Shown: positions 33,927 through 47,153 of the stretch, in pieces
Position numbering within the stretch: the stretch's first letter is position 1
Layout of the letters: every line of letters starts with the position of its first letter
Made by a program: the position numbers and the translations under genes
The notes under the pieces: model-generated
Seen by the model: the letters and a program-made list of their open reading frames with translations, nothing else
Told to the model about the DNA's origin: nothing
Database searches by the model: none
DNA from: Perca fluviatilis
Lineage: Eukaryota; Chordata; Actinopteri; Perciformes; Percidae
DNA: 64,000 nucleotides
Direction: 5' to 3'
Assembly: GCF_010015445.1 (NCBI RefSeq)
Contig: NC_053115.1
Location: forward strand, 7,647,576-7,711,575

Positions 33927-36575
33927 CTGAAAGCATATAATTGCACATCATATATACATGTATACACACACACACAGCAACAGGCGGTGCAACATAATCA
34001 GAGGGAATAAACCGAGTGTGGGGTTTTATATGCTCATGTGTGTGGTACAATCTAATCAAAGGATAAGTGCTGATTGGAAAGTGCCATCAGCTGTCGTTTC
34101 TTTGCAAAGTTCACTCAGAAATTATGCCAAATTCAGGCAAACCTTGAAAGCTTAGTGTTTAGTTATGCAGAAAAAAAATCAACAAAATCCTTAAGCTATT
34201 TAGGTTATAAATGAAGTGGCTTCGAAAGGATAAAGCAGGTTGTAGATTCCTACAGATTTATGAGGGTAGACTATCCATTCAGTAAAGCAGCCTTGGTTCC
34301 TGCTTAGTGCTTGATGGGAGTGAAATCTCATCTGTTCCACTGCGAGGAGCGACTGATGATGATGTAGTGATATGGAGCCCCGGGGGAGATGGGTCATCCT
34401 GCGTTCAGCCAGGCTGCCCGCTAGAATGATACCACTCTGCTAGCAGCGGCAACACACATACACACTGCCAATACAAACTGTTTCCAGAACACTTGCATGT
34501 TTAGGCATGTCGCAGCACAGTCTGTAAGAGAGATCGGAGCTAGTAGCTACTGTCCCAGCAAGGCACGTATTCACCAGCCTGCCTCTCGAGCCCAGAAACA
34601 ATCCAGTCAAGGTTCCACAGTGCTTTTTAAAAGGCGCTGACACACTAACCCGATAATCGGCCGTTGGACAGTCTGGCGAGGTCGGTGACTCGAGTCTGTT
34701 CAGTGTGTTCCGTGCCATCGTTCGGCCTTCATTTTGGCCGACCTGACATGTTCAGTTGGAGACAGGGCAGTCGGGACTCACCCAGAAATGGGGAGTGGAA
34801 TGAACATGACTAGAGTCTCTCAAAATCTGACGAAAATCTTTTAAACTGAACTTTGTTGATCTGAAATGAAGACAGATTCAGCAACTGCATGGCCTATTTC
34901 TCGCTTAAAATGTTTTCAGAAACATGTTTCAGTGAACTATTTTAGTACAATATGAGATCGTATTCTGAACAAGCCGCCATGACAGTCTGGCTTTGAATTT
35001 CTGGAGAAAACAAACCCATGATGTGACGCGTTCGTCCAATCAGCTGCCAGTTTTCATTTTTTGGGCAACAATACAGATTAGTGCCGCCTGCTGTTATGGA
35101 GACGTATTACGTCTCATCTCTTCGGTGTGTTCGGAGGAATTTTTTGGACCAACTCGGGGAGACTGATCAGTCCGACTGGCTTTTCTGCCGATGGTTGGCC
35201 GTCTGGTTGGTGTGTAACTGCCATTAAGGACTATTAAGAATAATCCTTCCACATTCTCTTTACTCTGCATTCTCCATACTGGGCTACATCCTCTTTCTTT
35301 CAATAGGTTTTAACTGTTGTTTTCCCCCATGCCATCTTCAGAAAACTCCTCCCTTCTTTCCCTCCCACCATGGGTGTAGCAGTACTGGGCTGTGGACTTG
35401 TTTTCTTGGTCTGACATTGCCCTGTGTCTGACCCCCTTAGAGTTCATGTTAGAGGAAACCTCTGTAGCCAGCCCCTAAGGTCACTGCTCTTTCCTATTCC
35501 CACCCAGAAACACACACACAAAGCCGTAGCGTGCGGCTGCACAACCAGATTGTTCTACTACTCTATCCTCGACTCTGTGTCTGCATATGTGTATGTGCAC
35601 AAACACAACTCTTAAACACAGAGTGAGCTCATTCCAGAGTGGAAAAGTATAGAACGGATGGGAGCCATTATGCAACTCCTGCTTCGAAACTGCATGCTAG
35701 GACATGCAGCCCAGTCCCCCACCACCACTACTCCTACTGGAGAACTAAGTCTCAGACACGCACTCAGCGCCATAAATCTGCATTGCATGCTTCTTGTCTG
35801 TCTACCTTTCACCACCCCTCTCCAAATCTGCCTGTCCTGCTCCGGCTGTGACTCTCACTGCTGTCCCTTCTCTCTCTCTTCCTTCCTCCCTGGTTTCTGT
35901 CCTAAGGCTCACCTCTGCAGCAGTGGAGAAAGATGACATCAGCCCTCAGTCAGCCTCATATCCTGAATCGGACAAACAACAGAGCTGGGGGCTGCTGGGG
36001 GTCTCTCTGAGAACAGGGAATGCATGGCGGCGTAGCACAGTTTCTAATTTGGTCATGGGGACACCAAGTTGAAAACTTTTGAGCTTCTGAGTCTCTTTGT
36101 TAAATAAAACTTCACCAAAACAACAATGTTGTCATGGGATTTAAACTGCATGACACAATTTACAGTGATTTCTATGTTCATAATAGTATGTATCACAAGT
36201 TCACTAATGTTGACATTTTGAACTTTCCTAAAAGTTTTGACATGACTGAAATCTGGAAACTGACAACCGAAATACACAATACTTCTACAGCAGAGTGAGA
36301 GACTGTGAGCAGCAGCCCACCAAAACCACTGATGAGTCTCAACAGGCTTGGCAGTATGCCACTGACCTAAATCAGCTTCATTTTTTGAGAATGTGGAACT
36401 TCCTCAAGGGAAAAGATGAGATATGTTGCACAGACCATCAAGTAAACAAAAAGCACCTGCCAGTGTGAGAAATACAACATCTTATAGCTAAACATAAGAT
36501 GGGTCTGAATCCTTAACAGATTGTCCACCTGGGGTGTGGGTGTGTGTGTTTTTTCTACATACACCACATGCTCAC
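33927..36575. other. ncoa3 5' intron, 2.6 kb
   Basis: Contains the TTAA-flanked element at 34,627-35,227 and otherwise unremarkable sequence. No exon recognised. Confidence 0.65.
34627..35227. mobile_element. TTAA-flanked MITE with imperfect inverted ends
   Basis: Left TTAA-AAGGCGCTGACACACTAACC. The right end, read from the other strand, is TTAA-TGGCAGTTACACACCAACC. The ends are similar (GGC..TGACACACTAACC versus GGCAGTTACACACCAACC) and both meet TTAA. No transposase frame. The superfamily is uncertain (piggyBac or PIF/Harbinger-like). Confidence 0.65.
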
Positions 36576-36643
36576 CTTGACCAGTACAAGCCCCAGTCAA
36601 GCTCCATTCAGGGTCTAGTGCCGTTTCAATGTCTTAACATCTC
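36576..36643 (-). other. ncoa3: probable 5' untranslated exon of ncoa3 (68 nt)
   Basis: The minus strand shows a strong acceptor (TTTCTGTTTTCAG) and a strong donor (CAAG|GTGAGC) 68 nt apart upstream of the first coding exon. It has no coding homology. Two upstream ATGs lie in it. p160 genes usually have non-coding 5' exons. Transcript data are needed to confirm it. Confidence 0.5.
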
Positions 36644-37656
36644 CTGAAAACAGAAAGAGAAAAACAAAAAGGTCATAAACTGTGGTGTCCTCTGAATGTC
36701 TAGATGTCTCAACATGACTTCATAGTGGCAATGCTCCCTATGAAAATAGTATGAGCTCTTTATAGGTTTTGCTTTCACAGAAATTCATGGGGAAAAAATG
36801 ATTTCTAAAATTGCACAGGAAGCCACAGCAGATAGCATCCTGTTTGCATCCTCCCCTCAGCCCGTTCCACTGCGTCATCACTTCCCTTTCCTGGAAATGT
36901 GGCCACTAATCCACCCTATTTACATATTCTGTTTATCAGGCTGGACCCCGGTCGTCCTGATTCCTACTCACACCTTGTAGGATTGCTACTGGCCATCAGA
37001 GGCTTTCCAAAAACTCAGCATTAAGACAACAAGACGTGTGGAAATTAAACCATACGAACAAAGGTCAAAAATCATGCAAAATGATCAGATGGTTGCTAAT
37101 ACTAAATTTAAACTGGTTGGTCAAAAAGCTTTCATCAATGTGCACATAACTAAGCAGGTAGTGTTTTTATTTGTTGCTACGTCATTATTTATGGTAACCA
37201 AGATGCTACGTCACCTTTCTTTTCTACCATTTCTTTTATATACAAAATTCTTTAACCTTTGAGAAGAATTTGTCAGAAATTACACATGTGCTAGCAACCG
37301 TTCTGTTAAAGCTTTTATAACCTTCATTACGGTACGGTGCGTGTGTGTGTGTGTGTGTGTGTGATCCTCCACTACAGACCACTGATCACATCAGTCCTAA
37401 AGGCAGGGCTGCTACTGAGCTAACGCTGCATCTGAATAATTTAACACAGAGAAATAGAGAAAGGTGCCCCTTTATTTCAACTGTCCAAACGGTTTAATAA
37501 TTCTGAGTCAAGTTTACAAAACACCAAAACAACAAATCAACAATTCACAGAAACTAGAGTAAGAAAGCAACGTGTGAATATGTTTGAACATCTTTTAGTT
37601 ATAGTTGTGTTGTATCCTCAACTCTCATTCATGTCCCCTATTATTGTTAAACTTTG

Positions 37657-38316
37657 TTAAAGGGGTGATAGAATGATTATATAGGGTATTTCACACGGTT
37701 CCTTAAGGTCTCCTAATAGGGTATGTAACATTGGTTGGGCTGAAAATGGCCCGAGTGCTATTCTATGGGTCCTAAACTACCCTGTGAATATGGCTATTTG
37801 AAACAAGAGCTTTTCTTCCAAACATGGAATGCTCATGAATATTTAGATGAGCTGTGCACTGATTGGTTGAGCAAACCACATAAACAAACATTTGAGACGA
37901 GACAGCAGGAAGAGGAGGGAGAGCAGTGAGCTGCAGGCCCTGGAGCTCTGTCAGGGCAACAGCGTTTGGTAGTCCAGTAACTCAGAAACGGTGACTTTGC
38001 GCGGGCAATGAGCACCATGTATCCATCTAGCTCACAGTGGGCCAGGGAGGCCGGGCGGCCAAGCAGCAACACAGGCAGCACCGGCTGCTGAACTCCGACA
38101 TACAGTCGGACAAAATTTGCAATTAGCCATACATTTTCGTAAAACGACCCATATTTGACCTCTACATAGTTGATTTCTCGCCGAATTGACTCTCCTGGTT
38201 CGTTGACATTTGCCAGTTTTCAGCGGCAGTTTCAAATAGTGAGATTTGCAGAGGAAAGAGGTGTCAATGGGATTTTGAGATTCTATGTATGTTTTTGCAT
38301 TCTATCACCCCTTTAA
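37657..38316. mobile_element. piggyBac-like MITE with perfect 15-bp ends and TTAA
   Basis: AGGGGTGATAGAATG at 37,661-37,675 is exactly inverted at 38,298-38,312 (CATTCTATCACCCCT). TTAA flanks both ends (37,657-37,660 and 38,313-38,316). The 652-bp body has no transposase. TTAA duplication fits piggyBac. Confidence 0.9.
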
Positions 38317-38867
38317 TCCCTGTGCTTTCTGTCCTTGTTTATTGGAACAGGTACAAACACACGCACACACATCACACATGCACGAGTAACTTCTGGTTGT
38401 GAAATGCAATTCAAACCAGGAGAAGCACGGTTATGAATCTCGACCGCAGCAAGAGGAGGAGTCAAGGCAGATTGAGTAGAATAAAGAGGGGGAGGAGGCG
38501 GAAGAACAGGGAGGGGAGAAGAGAGGGGACACAGTTCACTGACATAAATAGTGCTGGGAATCCATACTGATAGCAAAACTGGGTATTTGACATTGAAGCA
38601 GTTCCTAAACTAAACCCATTTGCTATTTGTATTGTTTATAAAACAGAAAGCATGTCATTGACAACTTTAAAATAGAAAAATCTGCTTTTAAATACAGGGC
38701 TTCCATGGTGGATAGCAATCCTGGCAGCCTGCCGGGCTTAAGTTGACTCCCCGCCAGGCCTAAGTATCTGGGAATATTTTAAATGTATTTTTGACATGCG
38801 TTTTAAACTAAAATGTGTTATACAAATGGTGAACTCCATTAGCATTAACTCTGTTAGCAAGTGTGTG

Positions 38868-38978
<111 letters not shown>

Positions 38979-39145
38979 GTGATTGTGAGTATGCAGTTTA
39001 AGTAAAGTTATAGCTGTAAACGTAGCAGTGCAGTGTGTGTACAGTTTAGGCTATTTGTCGGTGAATAAATGCTACAACTCCTCAAGACCCAAGCCATGTC
39101 TTGCTTGCTACCTGCTGATTAAAGTGAAGGTGGTTGCCCCAAAGT

Positions 39146-39340
39146 AGGGCTGCATGATATGAGGAAAATATTTATTTGTGATTTATTTTGATAAATATTG
39201 CAATTGCGATATGATTCACGATATTAGAAGGAATGATTTTTGCATCATTATTCTCATTTTCATTGAAGAATATACTGATCATGGTGTGATTTTTGCGAGG
39301 ATCTGTACCAAACAAAGATTTTATCTTAAGTCTGTACAAT
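39146..39340 (+). repeat. hAT-like MITE left end (TAGGGCTGCATGATAT)
   Basis: AGGGCTGCATGATATGAGG followed by TTGCAATTGCGATATGATTC and CACGATATT is the usual left end of a common fish hAT MITE. I found no matching right end or target duplication. Confidence 0.5.
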
Positions 39341-40184
39341 ACGGCAAGCTATTTTGTGAACATGTGCGTCAACAAAGACACCCCCTTACCATTCATTTCT
39401 TTTGAATTGCTGCAAATCAGCAAACCAAAAAGTTGGAGTATGTTTCTGGCGGACATCCAAACTGTCTCTCACATGGTATTACGTCATATCCTGTGTCACT
39501 TCTCACATTGATTGGAAACCAGACATGAACATTGTAGTGTGACTGACCGGCAACAGCGACTTCAAGACTCCCGATTACAAGACAGCAAGTTGTGTAGTCA
39601 TTTTTTGTAATATTAAAAGGATTTTAATTAGTATTATAAAAGTACATTATTTCGATACACAGGCGTTTTGGCTAGAGGCCAGAATAGCAGCAGTGTCAGT
39701 CAGTCAGGACCAGAATAGTAAGGAGGACATTCCTGCTCTGCCTGAAATAAAGCCTGCAATCCGAGCTCCCTGAGACAATGAGTGGCAGGGCCAACAATAA
39801 ACACCCAAAACAAAGATCAGACAAAGTGGAGCACGCAATTACAGACCCCCAAAAACACACCTAAAGCACAAACCGTCTTTATTATAAATGTATCAAAAAG
39901 AGAGGGGTTACACAGACCAAGAATTAAACATGCACGCACGCACGCACGCACCCGAGCAACCTGTCTGAAAGTTGTACGTCTTCTGGTAGCTGTGCCAAGA
40001 GAAATCTCCATCAATCATTCTGAATCTTGCAGAGACGGAGAGCGTAGGCATATGTAAGGAGATAACATGGGCACAGGCTAATTATTGCTAACTAAAATGC
40101 TTGTTAACATTAGTAATTAAATTTAAACAGCTCTTCTCCTGTACTATACGGTAATTCCTCTGCTATGCGACCGTAAGTCGCGTG

Positions 40185-40450
40185 GTTATGACACAATCAT
40201 TAGCCTATTTTTACAAAAATGTCTACTACGGGGTCATAACATGAGATACAAGGTAATGGAGACTTATATACATTGTCGTGTTTCTTTAGAAATAAAAAAT
40301 GGACAAATAGAGTTTTTAAACGCTTCAGATGTAAAGTTATTCGCTGTCAAAGTGACGTCAAAATGAATGGGAGTCAATGGGATGCTAACAGCGGGTGAGT
40401 GCTTGTTAGCATCGAAATGGCGCCATAGGAGGTACGGGTTGTGCCGAGAG
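40185..40450. repeat. dispersed fish repeat (AATGGGAGTCAATGGGATGC type)
   Basis: The words AAATGAATGGGAGTCAATGG, GATGCTAACAGC and AAATGGCGCCATAGGAGG are familiar from a widespread fish interspersed repeat. Recognition is from memory; ends were not defined. Confidence 0.4.
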
Positions 40451-40888
40451 GCTTACCCCCTTGGTTTGGGACATCAAGAGCAAAAAAAGAAACAAAAAGA
40501 CTGACTTCCTGTTTTTCTTCAAAGAGCTTCTTCACCTCCTGCTGAGCATACAACCAGCTACTGGGTTAAGTGCAACTGGAGATCGCACAAACCCCAGGCT
40601 CAATGGTTTTGTTCAAGATCAAATGGGTAATTACGAAGCCATGGTTTGCTGAATCCAATTGTCAAGCCTTTAGTCTTGCAAACTGGGCCCTCACGGACTT
40701 CAGTCATGAATACAACTAAATAACAATGAAAACAAAAATAAAAAAATAAAAATGTTTTAGTTTATTAGTATACTGTATGTGGACGACAAGTGTGAATTGT
40801 CTCACTTCCAAAGAAACGTGATGAGATAAATCTCAGAGAATTTACATATTGGTAAAATGTTTTTGTCAAACCTGAAAGATAGGAACCC

Positions 40889-41250
40889 TTTTTTTAAGCC
40901 TTTATTGACATTACAGCTTAGGACAGGAAAGGGAGAGAGAGGGGGAATGACATGCAGCAAAGGGCTGCAGGTTGGAATCGATCCGCTGCGGTAAGGACTG
41001 CGCCACTGTTGCCGGTTGCACAGTGTATTCTGGGTACCCCTTGGTTTCAAGTAAGCTCGCGAAAGTGCTTGGTTTAAGGGTTATCTACCCCTTCCCCTTA
41101 GCCCTACCCCTCAATCAAAATGAGAATTTTGTAAATTGTAAATCATGTAAACGCGCAAAACTAAGGGGAAGGGGTAAGACTTGGGATTGAGCCTACGCCT
41201 TAGTACATGGGGTGCACGCTCAACCAGGTGAGCTACCCAGGCACCCCCAG
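40889..41250 (-). mobile_element. tRNA-derived SINE-like copy, interrupted between box A and box B
   Basis: On the minus strand the head reads GGGTAGCTCACCTGGTTGAG (box A-like) and GTGCACCCCATGTACTAAGG. After an insert of about 160 bp it continues GTCCTTACCGCAGCGGATCG, ATTCC (box B-like) and GCTGCATGTCATTCCCCCTC, ending in TCAATAAAGGCTT. This is the layout of a tRNA-like SINE. The insert holds a 17-bp hairpin (41,085-41,101 with 41,161-41,178). Confidence 0.6.
41085..41178. repeat. hairpin, 17-bp stem and 60-nt loop
   Basis: CTACCCCTTCCCCTTAG at the left and CTAAGGGGAAGGGGTAAG at the right pair with one mismatch. It lies in the insert that splits the SINE-like copy. Confidence 0.85.
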
Positions 41251-44215
41251 CTGGTTTAATTCTGTAGTAAAAGGGGTAAGACCAAGCACACACCTGTTTC
41301 ATCACTACAATGCATTTCAATAAGTCCCGCCATTTGCCCCCTTATTGCAATTTAACAAAAATTGGTACATACGTTCAGGTCTTAATGCCAGATGTCTCCA
41401 TTGAGTTTTAGAAGGATGCACAAGAAGAACTTGAGTTATGGCCACTGTCAAGTTAATCAGACTCATTGTGTGAGGGGCGTGGTCTTTCAAAGTTTTGGCC
41501 TTAAGTTATAGTGCCACCATCAGGCCAAATGGCATCATATTTTATTGGAAGCCTTGGCACTTCACAGAAACTTGAGAAAAGGCATCATTAAGCATATAAT
41601 ACTAAAAAGGCCACGCCCACATGCACCAATCTACCCCTTCAGGGTTTGAACCATAATAAATCCCAACATTTTCACGATGGATTTATGAGGATGTGGCATA
41701 TTGTGTAATATGTAAGGGGCACATTAATGTTATGCTCCCCGTTTGGCTTTGGAAGTAGGTATCAAGCTGCCACGACCCAGCTCAAAGGCCACGACACAGA
41801 AAGGGAACTAAACACAATTGTAATGAGAAATCAAACAATCACAAGCTAGTAAGCTTTGCATGCTGATACTAAGCAGCTTAATTTAGAGTAGGCAAACTCA
41901 CTGTTAAAGCTTTCAGAGAGGCATACAATAAGCTATGATTGTACAAGCAATGTTCAGGGGAGAGGTTTAGCAAAGTATCATTAGCAAATTGTCTTTTTTT
42001 ATGTCTTTACTTCAGTGAGCCCCTTAATGGTGAGCTATGTGAGAGATCTGCATGTAGGCCTACCAAAAGTACAATACTGAAGGCATCCTTGCGAGATGCA
42101 GATGGCAGAAAAAGCAAACCATTGAATGACAATTCTGCTCTTGCTTCAAATAATTTAGAACAATATTTCACTTTCTTTAGGAGCCATCCATTATCTAGAC
42201 ATTTTGGGGATTCCCCCTTAATTTTGAGTAAAGATAACATCCAGAAGCAAACATTTTGCACAAATTTACCCTTGGTGGTAAAGATTGCTTATTAGCCATT
42301 TTCCTGTCAACATTACACATGATTTTAGGCTGTTGGGACTAAATTGGAGCCAGAGGGTTTGATGGAAAGATGGAGAGTGCCACCACACAATGAGATTCAG
42401 GGATGGGGATGAGGAGGACAAATGTCAAGCATGTGCGTACAAGTGTTTTAGATTTTAAAAAAGTGAGGCTGTAAATTGTTCATAGAAGGCCTCCATTTAG
42501 GTGCCGAGGCAGCTGTGAAAATCCAGTAAGTAAGGCTTAAAAACCAGAATGAAAACACAGGCTTTGTCTCTGCGTTTTTCTGTAGTGTGTCTGGGTGGTA
42601 GAACAAAACAATTGTCTCTTCTTTCCTCTGCATACCTTTATGATCCATTCAAACCATGTCTGAGTTGCGAACGAACACTGCCAAAAAATAAAACAAACAC
42701 AAATTTGTTTAATTTCTGTTTGCCCAAAAATCACTCACTTAGATAATTTTTTTCAAATGGAAAGCCTCAACAAGCTTGACTGATTTAGAGTTAAAGTCAC
42801 ACAAGGAGCAGTTCACAGTGGAATAAAGCACACCTTTCAAAACCATGGTAGTCAGTGCATTTACATGCACAGTGGTAACCAGGGTATGGTCTTACCCAGG
42901 TTAAGTGAATAACGGGTTATGCTAGTTCTTCCCGTATACATGAGCGGGGAAGAATGGGAAGAATGACGGGAGTAACTCTACAACTAGCTTTTTCTTCCGA
43001 CTGACCTATGTCAAAAACAATTATTGTCACAGCGTAGGAAAGCACAGTGCTCTCGCCAGATGACTGACAACTTTGTTTGGCTTATTACTTATATCTTTAA
43101 CCAGGGTTGCCCAGTGCCAGGTGGAATTAGCCAACTCACGTTAACGTTAGTGTTTGTTTACATTCATTTTCCACCACGAGCACTCAGCTACAAACACAAA
43201 TCAACAGAGAACTCTAATGAAACATTATCTAACAAGTGTAGTGAAGCGGCTCGGTTGTAAAGGCTAACGGTGCTCAGTTAGCACAATTACATCATGTCAG
43301 AAAGCACAGCCGAAACGATTTGTCATAAACTAGCTAAGTAACAATAGTGTTAGCTACGACGCCAACGGCATTAATAACTAAGCCAAAGGATGCTGTTAGT
43401 AACGTACTATTTTAGTGATTTATAAGCAATCTGTTTCTTGCAGATTGTCAGGTTACTGAGAATACAGCTATAAGAACGTAATATATGAAGTCGAAGCTAA
43501 CTATGACAGCTGTAGGGCAGCCAACATAAACTTTAGCTGTCTCCATGATGCACCCAGCTAAGCTAACGTTACTATAACTTGCGACGCAGTTAGGAAACAA
43601 GAATGAGCTAACTAATGTTAACATAAGCACTTTGGCTCGGTGGATGTCGATTTTAAAGTCATGTTTCCAGTTGCAGCCGTGATGTTGTACTAACGTTACT
43701 CGGTATGTAGTTAACGTTAGCTTAGACCTCACCACGCCTTGTGTATCTCACTCCCGCTAACTTATTGTTCATAAAATGTGACGTGAGTGACACGTGGGTT
43801 GGTCAAGGCGAGAAGAGGGAGATTAGCTAACGTTAGCCAGAATATTTATAAAAAAAGTCACATTTGAATAGTAATTTCAGCATTCAAATAGTATTGATTT
43901 TTTTTACTATTGAAATTATATTCGACTTTCGGTATTCGTTCCAACAGCCCTAGTGGCTTTTGCCTTAAACTTGTAATATACATGATGCCCATTAATTAAT
44001 GTCGTGATAGAGAAAAGATAGTCCAACGTACAGAGAAACTGCCGCCATAGGATTGCTTTTTCCCCTAGAAAAAAAAATATCCCCCACCCGTGCCCAGGGC
44101 ACACAACACACACAGATCTCAGTCAGTGTGTGAATCTCCCCATTTTTCTCACGCAAACTGTGTAAAAAAAAATAGGGAAAATAAATGAAGGTGGAAACAA
44201 AGAGATGGCATGTTC

Positions 44216-44218
<3 letters not shown>

Positions 44219-44263
<45 letters not shown>
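44219..44263. repeat. (GT)n microsatellite
   Basis: Pure GT run of about 22 units. Confidence 0.97.
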
Positions 44264-44264
<1 letters not shown>

Positions 44265-45800
44265 ACACATGCATCTCTTACAACGATCCATCATTAATAT
44301 GGACAAAGAATAGAAAGAACCAGGAAAGGGCGCACATGGGCACAGGTCCAACCAGCTAAATCTTTAACAACCCCTTCATTTTCTATAAGCGTGACATGTT
44401 GGTGTATATAGCAAGATGATAAGAGTGAGGACACGGCATCGTCCAGAGAAGATTACACTGACCAAACAAAATGCAGGCGGCTGTGATCACACAAGGCTAA
44501 TATTATGGAAATGAGTTCATTAATCAATGACTAAACAGCCTTTTATCTGGAGAGCCAGAGCACCAGGGCCTGATCAACCGCCATGCTGTCCATTCTGATA
44601 ACACACACATCTTCACTAGCAGCTAATGGAGATGCAGTGAGAAGAAAAATCTCATGTAGCCTCAGATAATTCAGTGTGAAAATATGTCAGCCATTGTAAT
44701 TACTTTTGGCAATATTTTCTAAATGACCTCACGTTGATATAAAAAAAAAAAAAAAAGAAGAAAAAACTGTGCTTGGTTTTAACTTTGCTTTTCATAAGCA
44801 GTGTGTGTGTTGTACACGTTTCAACTGTGCCACTCATTTTCAAGCCGCAGCTCTGACGATTTTCTCTCTTCCCTTCCTCCCTCCCTCTTGCTCTCGTCTT
44901 TCTCTCCTCCCTCTCTGTGCTCCCGCCCCTCTCCCCACCACTCCCTCCCCCCTCCCCACCGTCCCTGTTGGATTGGTGGAGTAAACACAGGAAGAGAGCA
45001 GGCTCTGTTCCACCACGCCAGAACTGGGGCTGGGCGTTCCAGCAGAGCTCCAGCGCCGGGGTCAAAAGTTTACTGTGGTTTTCATTTCACCTTTCCTCAG
45101 CCAATCACAGCGCCACACTGCAGCGCCTGAACTCTGACCCCTGCAAAGAATTCCACTCAAAGATGGTCTGACGCCAGTTTCACAACTGCACCCCCTCCCA
45201 ACTCCCATTTTTTCCTTTACTACTCCTTTTCCTTTCTTTTAACTGGCCCGTTTCATGTGTTGACAGAGCCTAGGTGAAAAAGATTCCAAAAATGAGGTAC
45301 AAGGGGTAACAGAGAGCAGGAGCAGAACTAGGGCTTTTAATCTTTGCAGCCATGAAAACTATAAAAATTCACTTTCTTTAATCTCCCAGGGTGATCTAAC
45401 CATGGCAAAATTAAAAAAACTAAACACAATTTATCTAAAAATCAGAGAATCACAAAGATCGTTTTACAGTCTGACACACAAGTAGGGACCATTTTAGTTG
45501 GTGTTGTTTCAATTCCAGTGCAATAAAACCCACAGAATTATCGATTACAAAAAAAAAGATAGAACATAAACCTTATTCTTGTGCATTTGATAAGGTGTAG
45601 TGCTCTACTCTTTGGTTTTCCTTCTTCACTTTCCATCATCCACCACATGCCGTTCAGTTGCAGGTAAACACAATTAAATGTGTTAAAAATGACTTATGAG
45701 GACAGGCTGGATACAGGGCCAAGTGTTGAAAGACAGACAGCGAAGGCAAATGGGTGAAAAAGAACCGAGGAATCAAATCAGATTTGCTCAGTCTAACACT

Positions 45801-45961
<161 letters not shown>

Positions 45962-46055
45962 GTTTTTGTCTTGGTGACACTGCACTCTGTTCCCATCTGC
46001 TGAGTGATTAAACCTGCACTGCTAATCCCTCACACTGTAGCCCTTTATATATACA

Positions 46056-46260
46056 GCCTGTTCAAGGAGGGAATGTTGCGCCGCTATTCTGCCTCGCAAT
46101 TCTGTATAAAAAGGTACGGACACGGAATGGGGGGACAGAGTTGTTCTGACGTTAAGCCGGCAGCAGATGTAGTAACAGTGTCAAATTGACGTCTGTGAGA
46201 AAGGCACAGCCGGCAGGGCGGGACTACACGCACACACGCACGATGCTGTTGTACACGTCC
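46056..46260. repeat. second copy of the dispersed repeat seen at 5,515
   Basis: CAGCCTGTTCAAGGAGGGAA, GCTATTCTGCCTCGCAATTC and GGGGGACAGAGTTGTTCTGA match the 5,515-5,640 copy with few changes. Confidence 0.75.
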
Positions 46261-46714
46261 AGTGTTTTCCACAGAATTAGTCCATTTGTGGTTGCGGCTA
46301 AAGAGGGGTGGGGGAGGTTGGCATTAAAAAAAATTATTGAATTTTGATATTTTTATCATTCTGATGTGTGATCTTCTGATTTTTTTTCTTCATGACACTC
46401 TTTCAGTGTCAAGTGAGTTTATTTTCTTTTTTTTTTTACTTTTCAGTTTCAAATTTAATGTCTGTCTCTGTTGAGGGCTTAGAGGGGAGGGGGCAAGGAG
46501 AGCGGAATTTACTTGTAATATGGAGAAAACGTCAGTCTTCTGGATCTACAGCCCACTCCAAAGTCTGGCATCACCGAACAGCAAGCATATGGTAATGTCT
46601 TTTTTGAGTTCACATGGAACTCAAAAACAGCAAGTATGTTAAGTTGGTTCTCTCTGCTGTTTTTTCACATAAAACCGGACTGGTTAAAGTTAACTTTACT
46701 GACATGATGCTGGG

Positions 46715-47153
46715 CAGAGGTCCGTGTCACGATTTCAATTTTAATTCACAATTCACAATCTCCAATTTCGAATAAAAAAATGGAATCGTCGATGCTGCCA
46801 CAACCCCATGTCACGTCCGGTCGGCTTGTCAAGCGTGTCGGGAATGCAATGCACTGTGACGTAGGTCCCCGTCAAGGCTAGGCTAATGTTGGAAGTCCCT
46901 CTAGTGGACAGAATATGTAACAACAACCACATCCTTATAGCGGCATTGACAATGCATAAGCCTGAGTAGTGTAGTACATATTAATAACAGGCAGCATTTG
47001 AGCATTAAATCTTCGAATATTATTCAAATAATGGCATAGCAACCTGTGCTTTAAAAAATAAAAACATATGTAAAAATCGAGAATCGAATCCAACCGTGAC
47101 CTTAGAATCAAAAATGTAATCAAATCGAGGATTTGGAGAATTGCGACACCCCT
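46715..47153. mobile_element. hAT-like MITE (CAATTCTCGAT type)
   Basis: Left end CAGAGGTCCGTGTCACGATT, followed by CGATTTC/AATTCACAATTC words. Right end GATTTGGAGAATTGCGACACCCCTAG, which inverted begins CTAGGGGTGTCGCAATTC. The ends agree only roughly and no target duplication was found. Confidence 0.55.
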
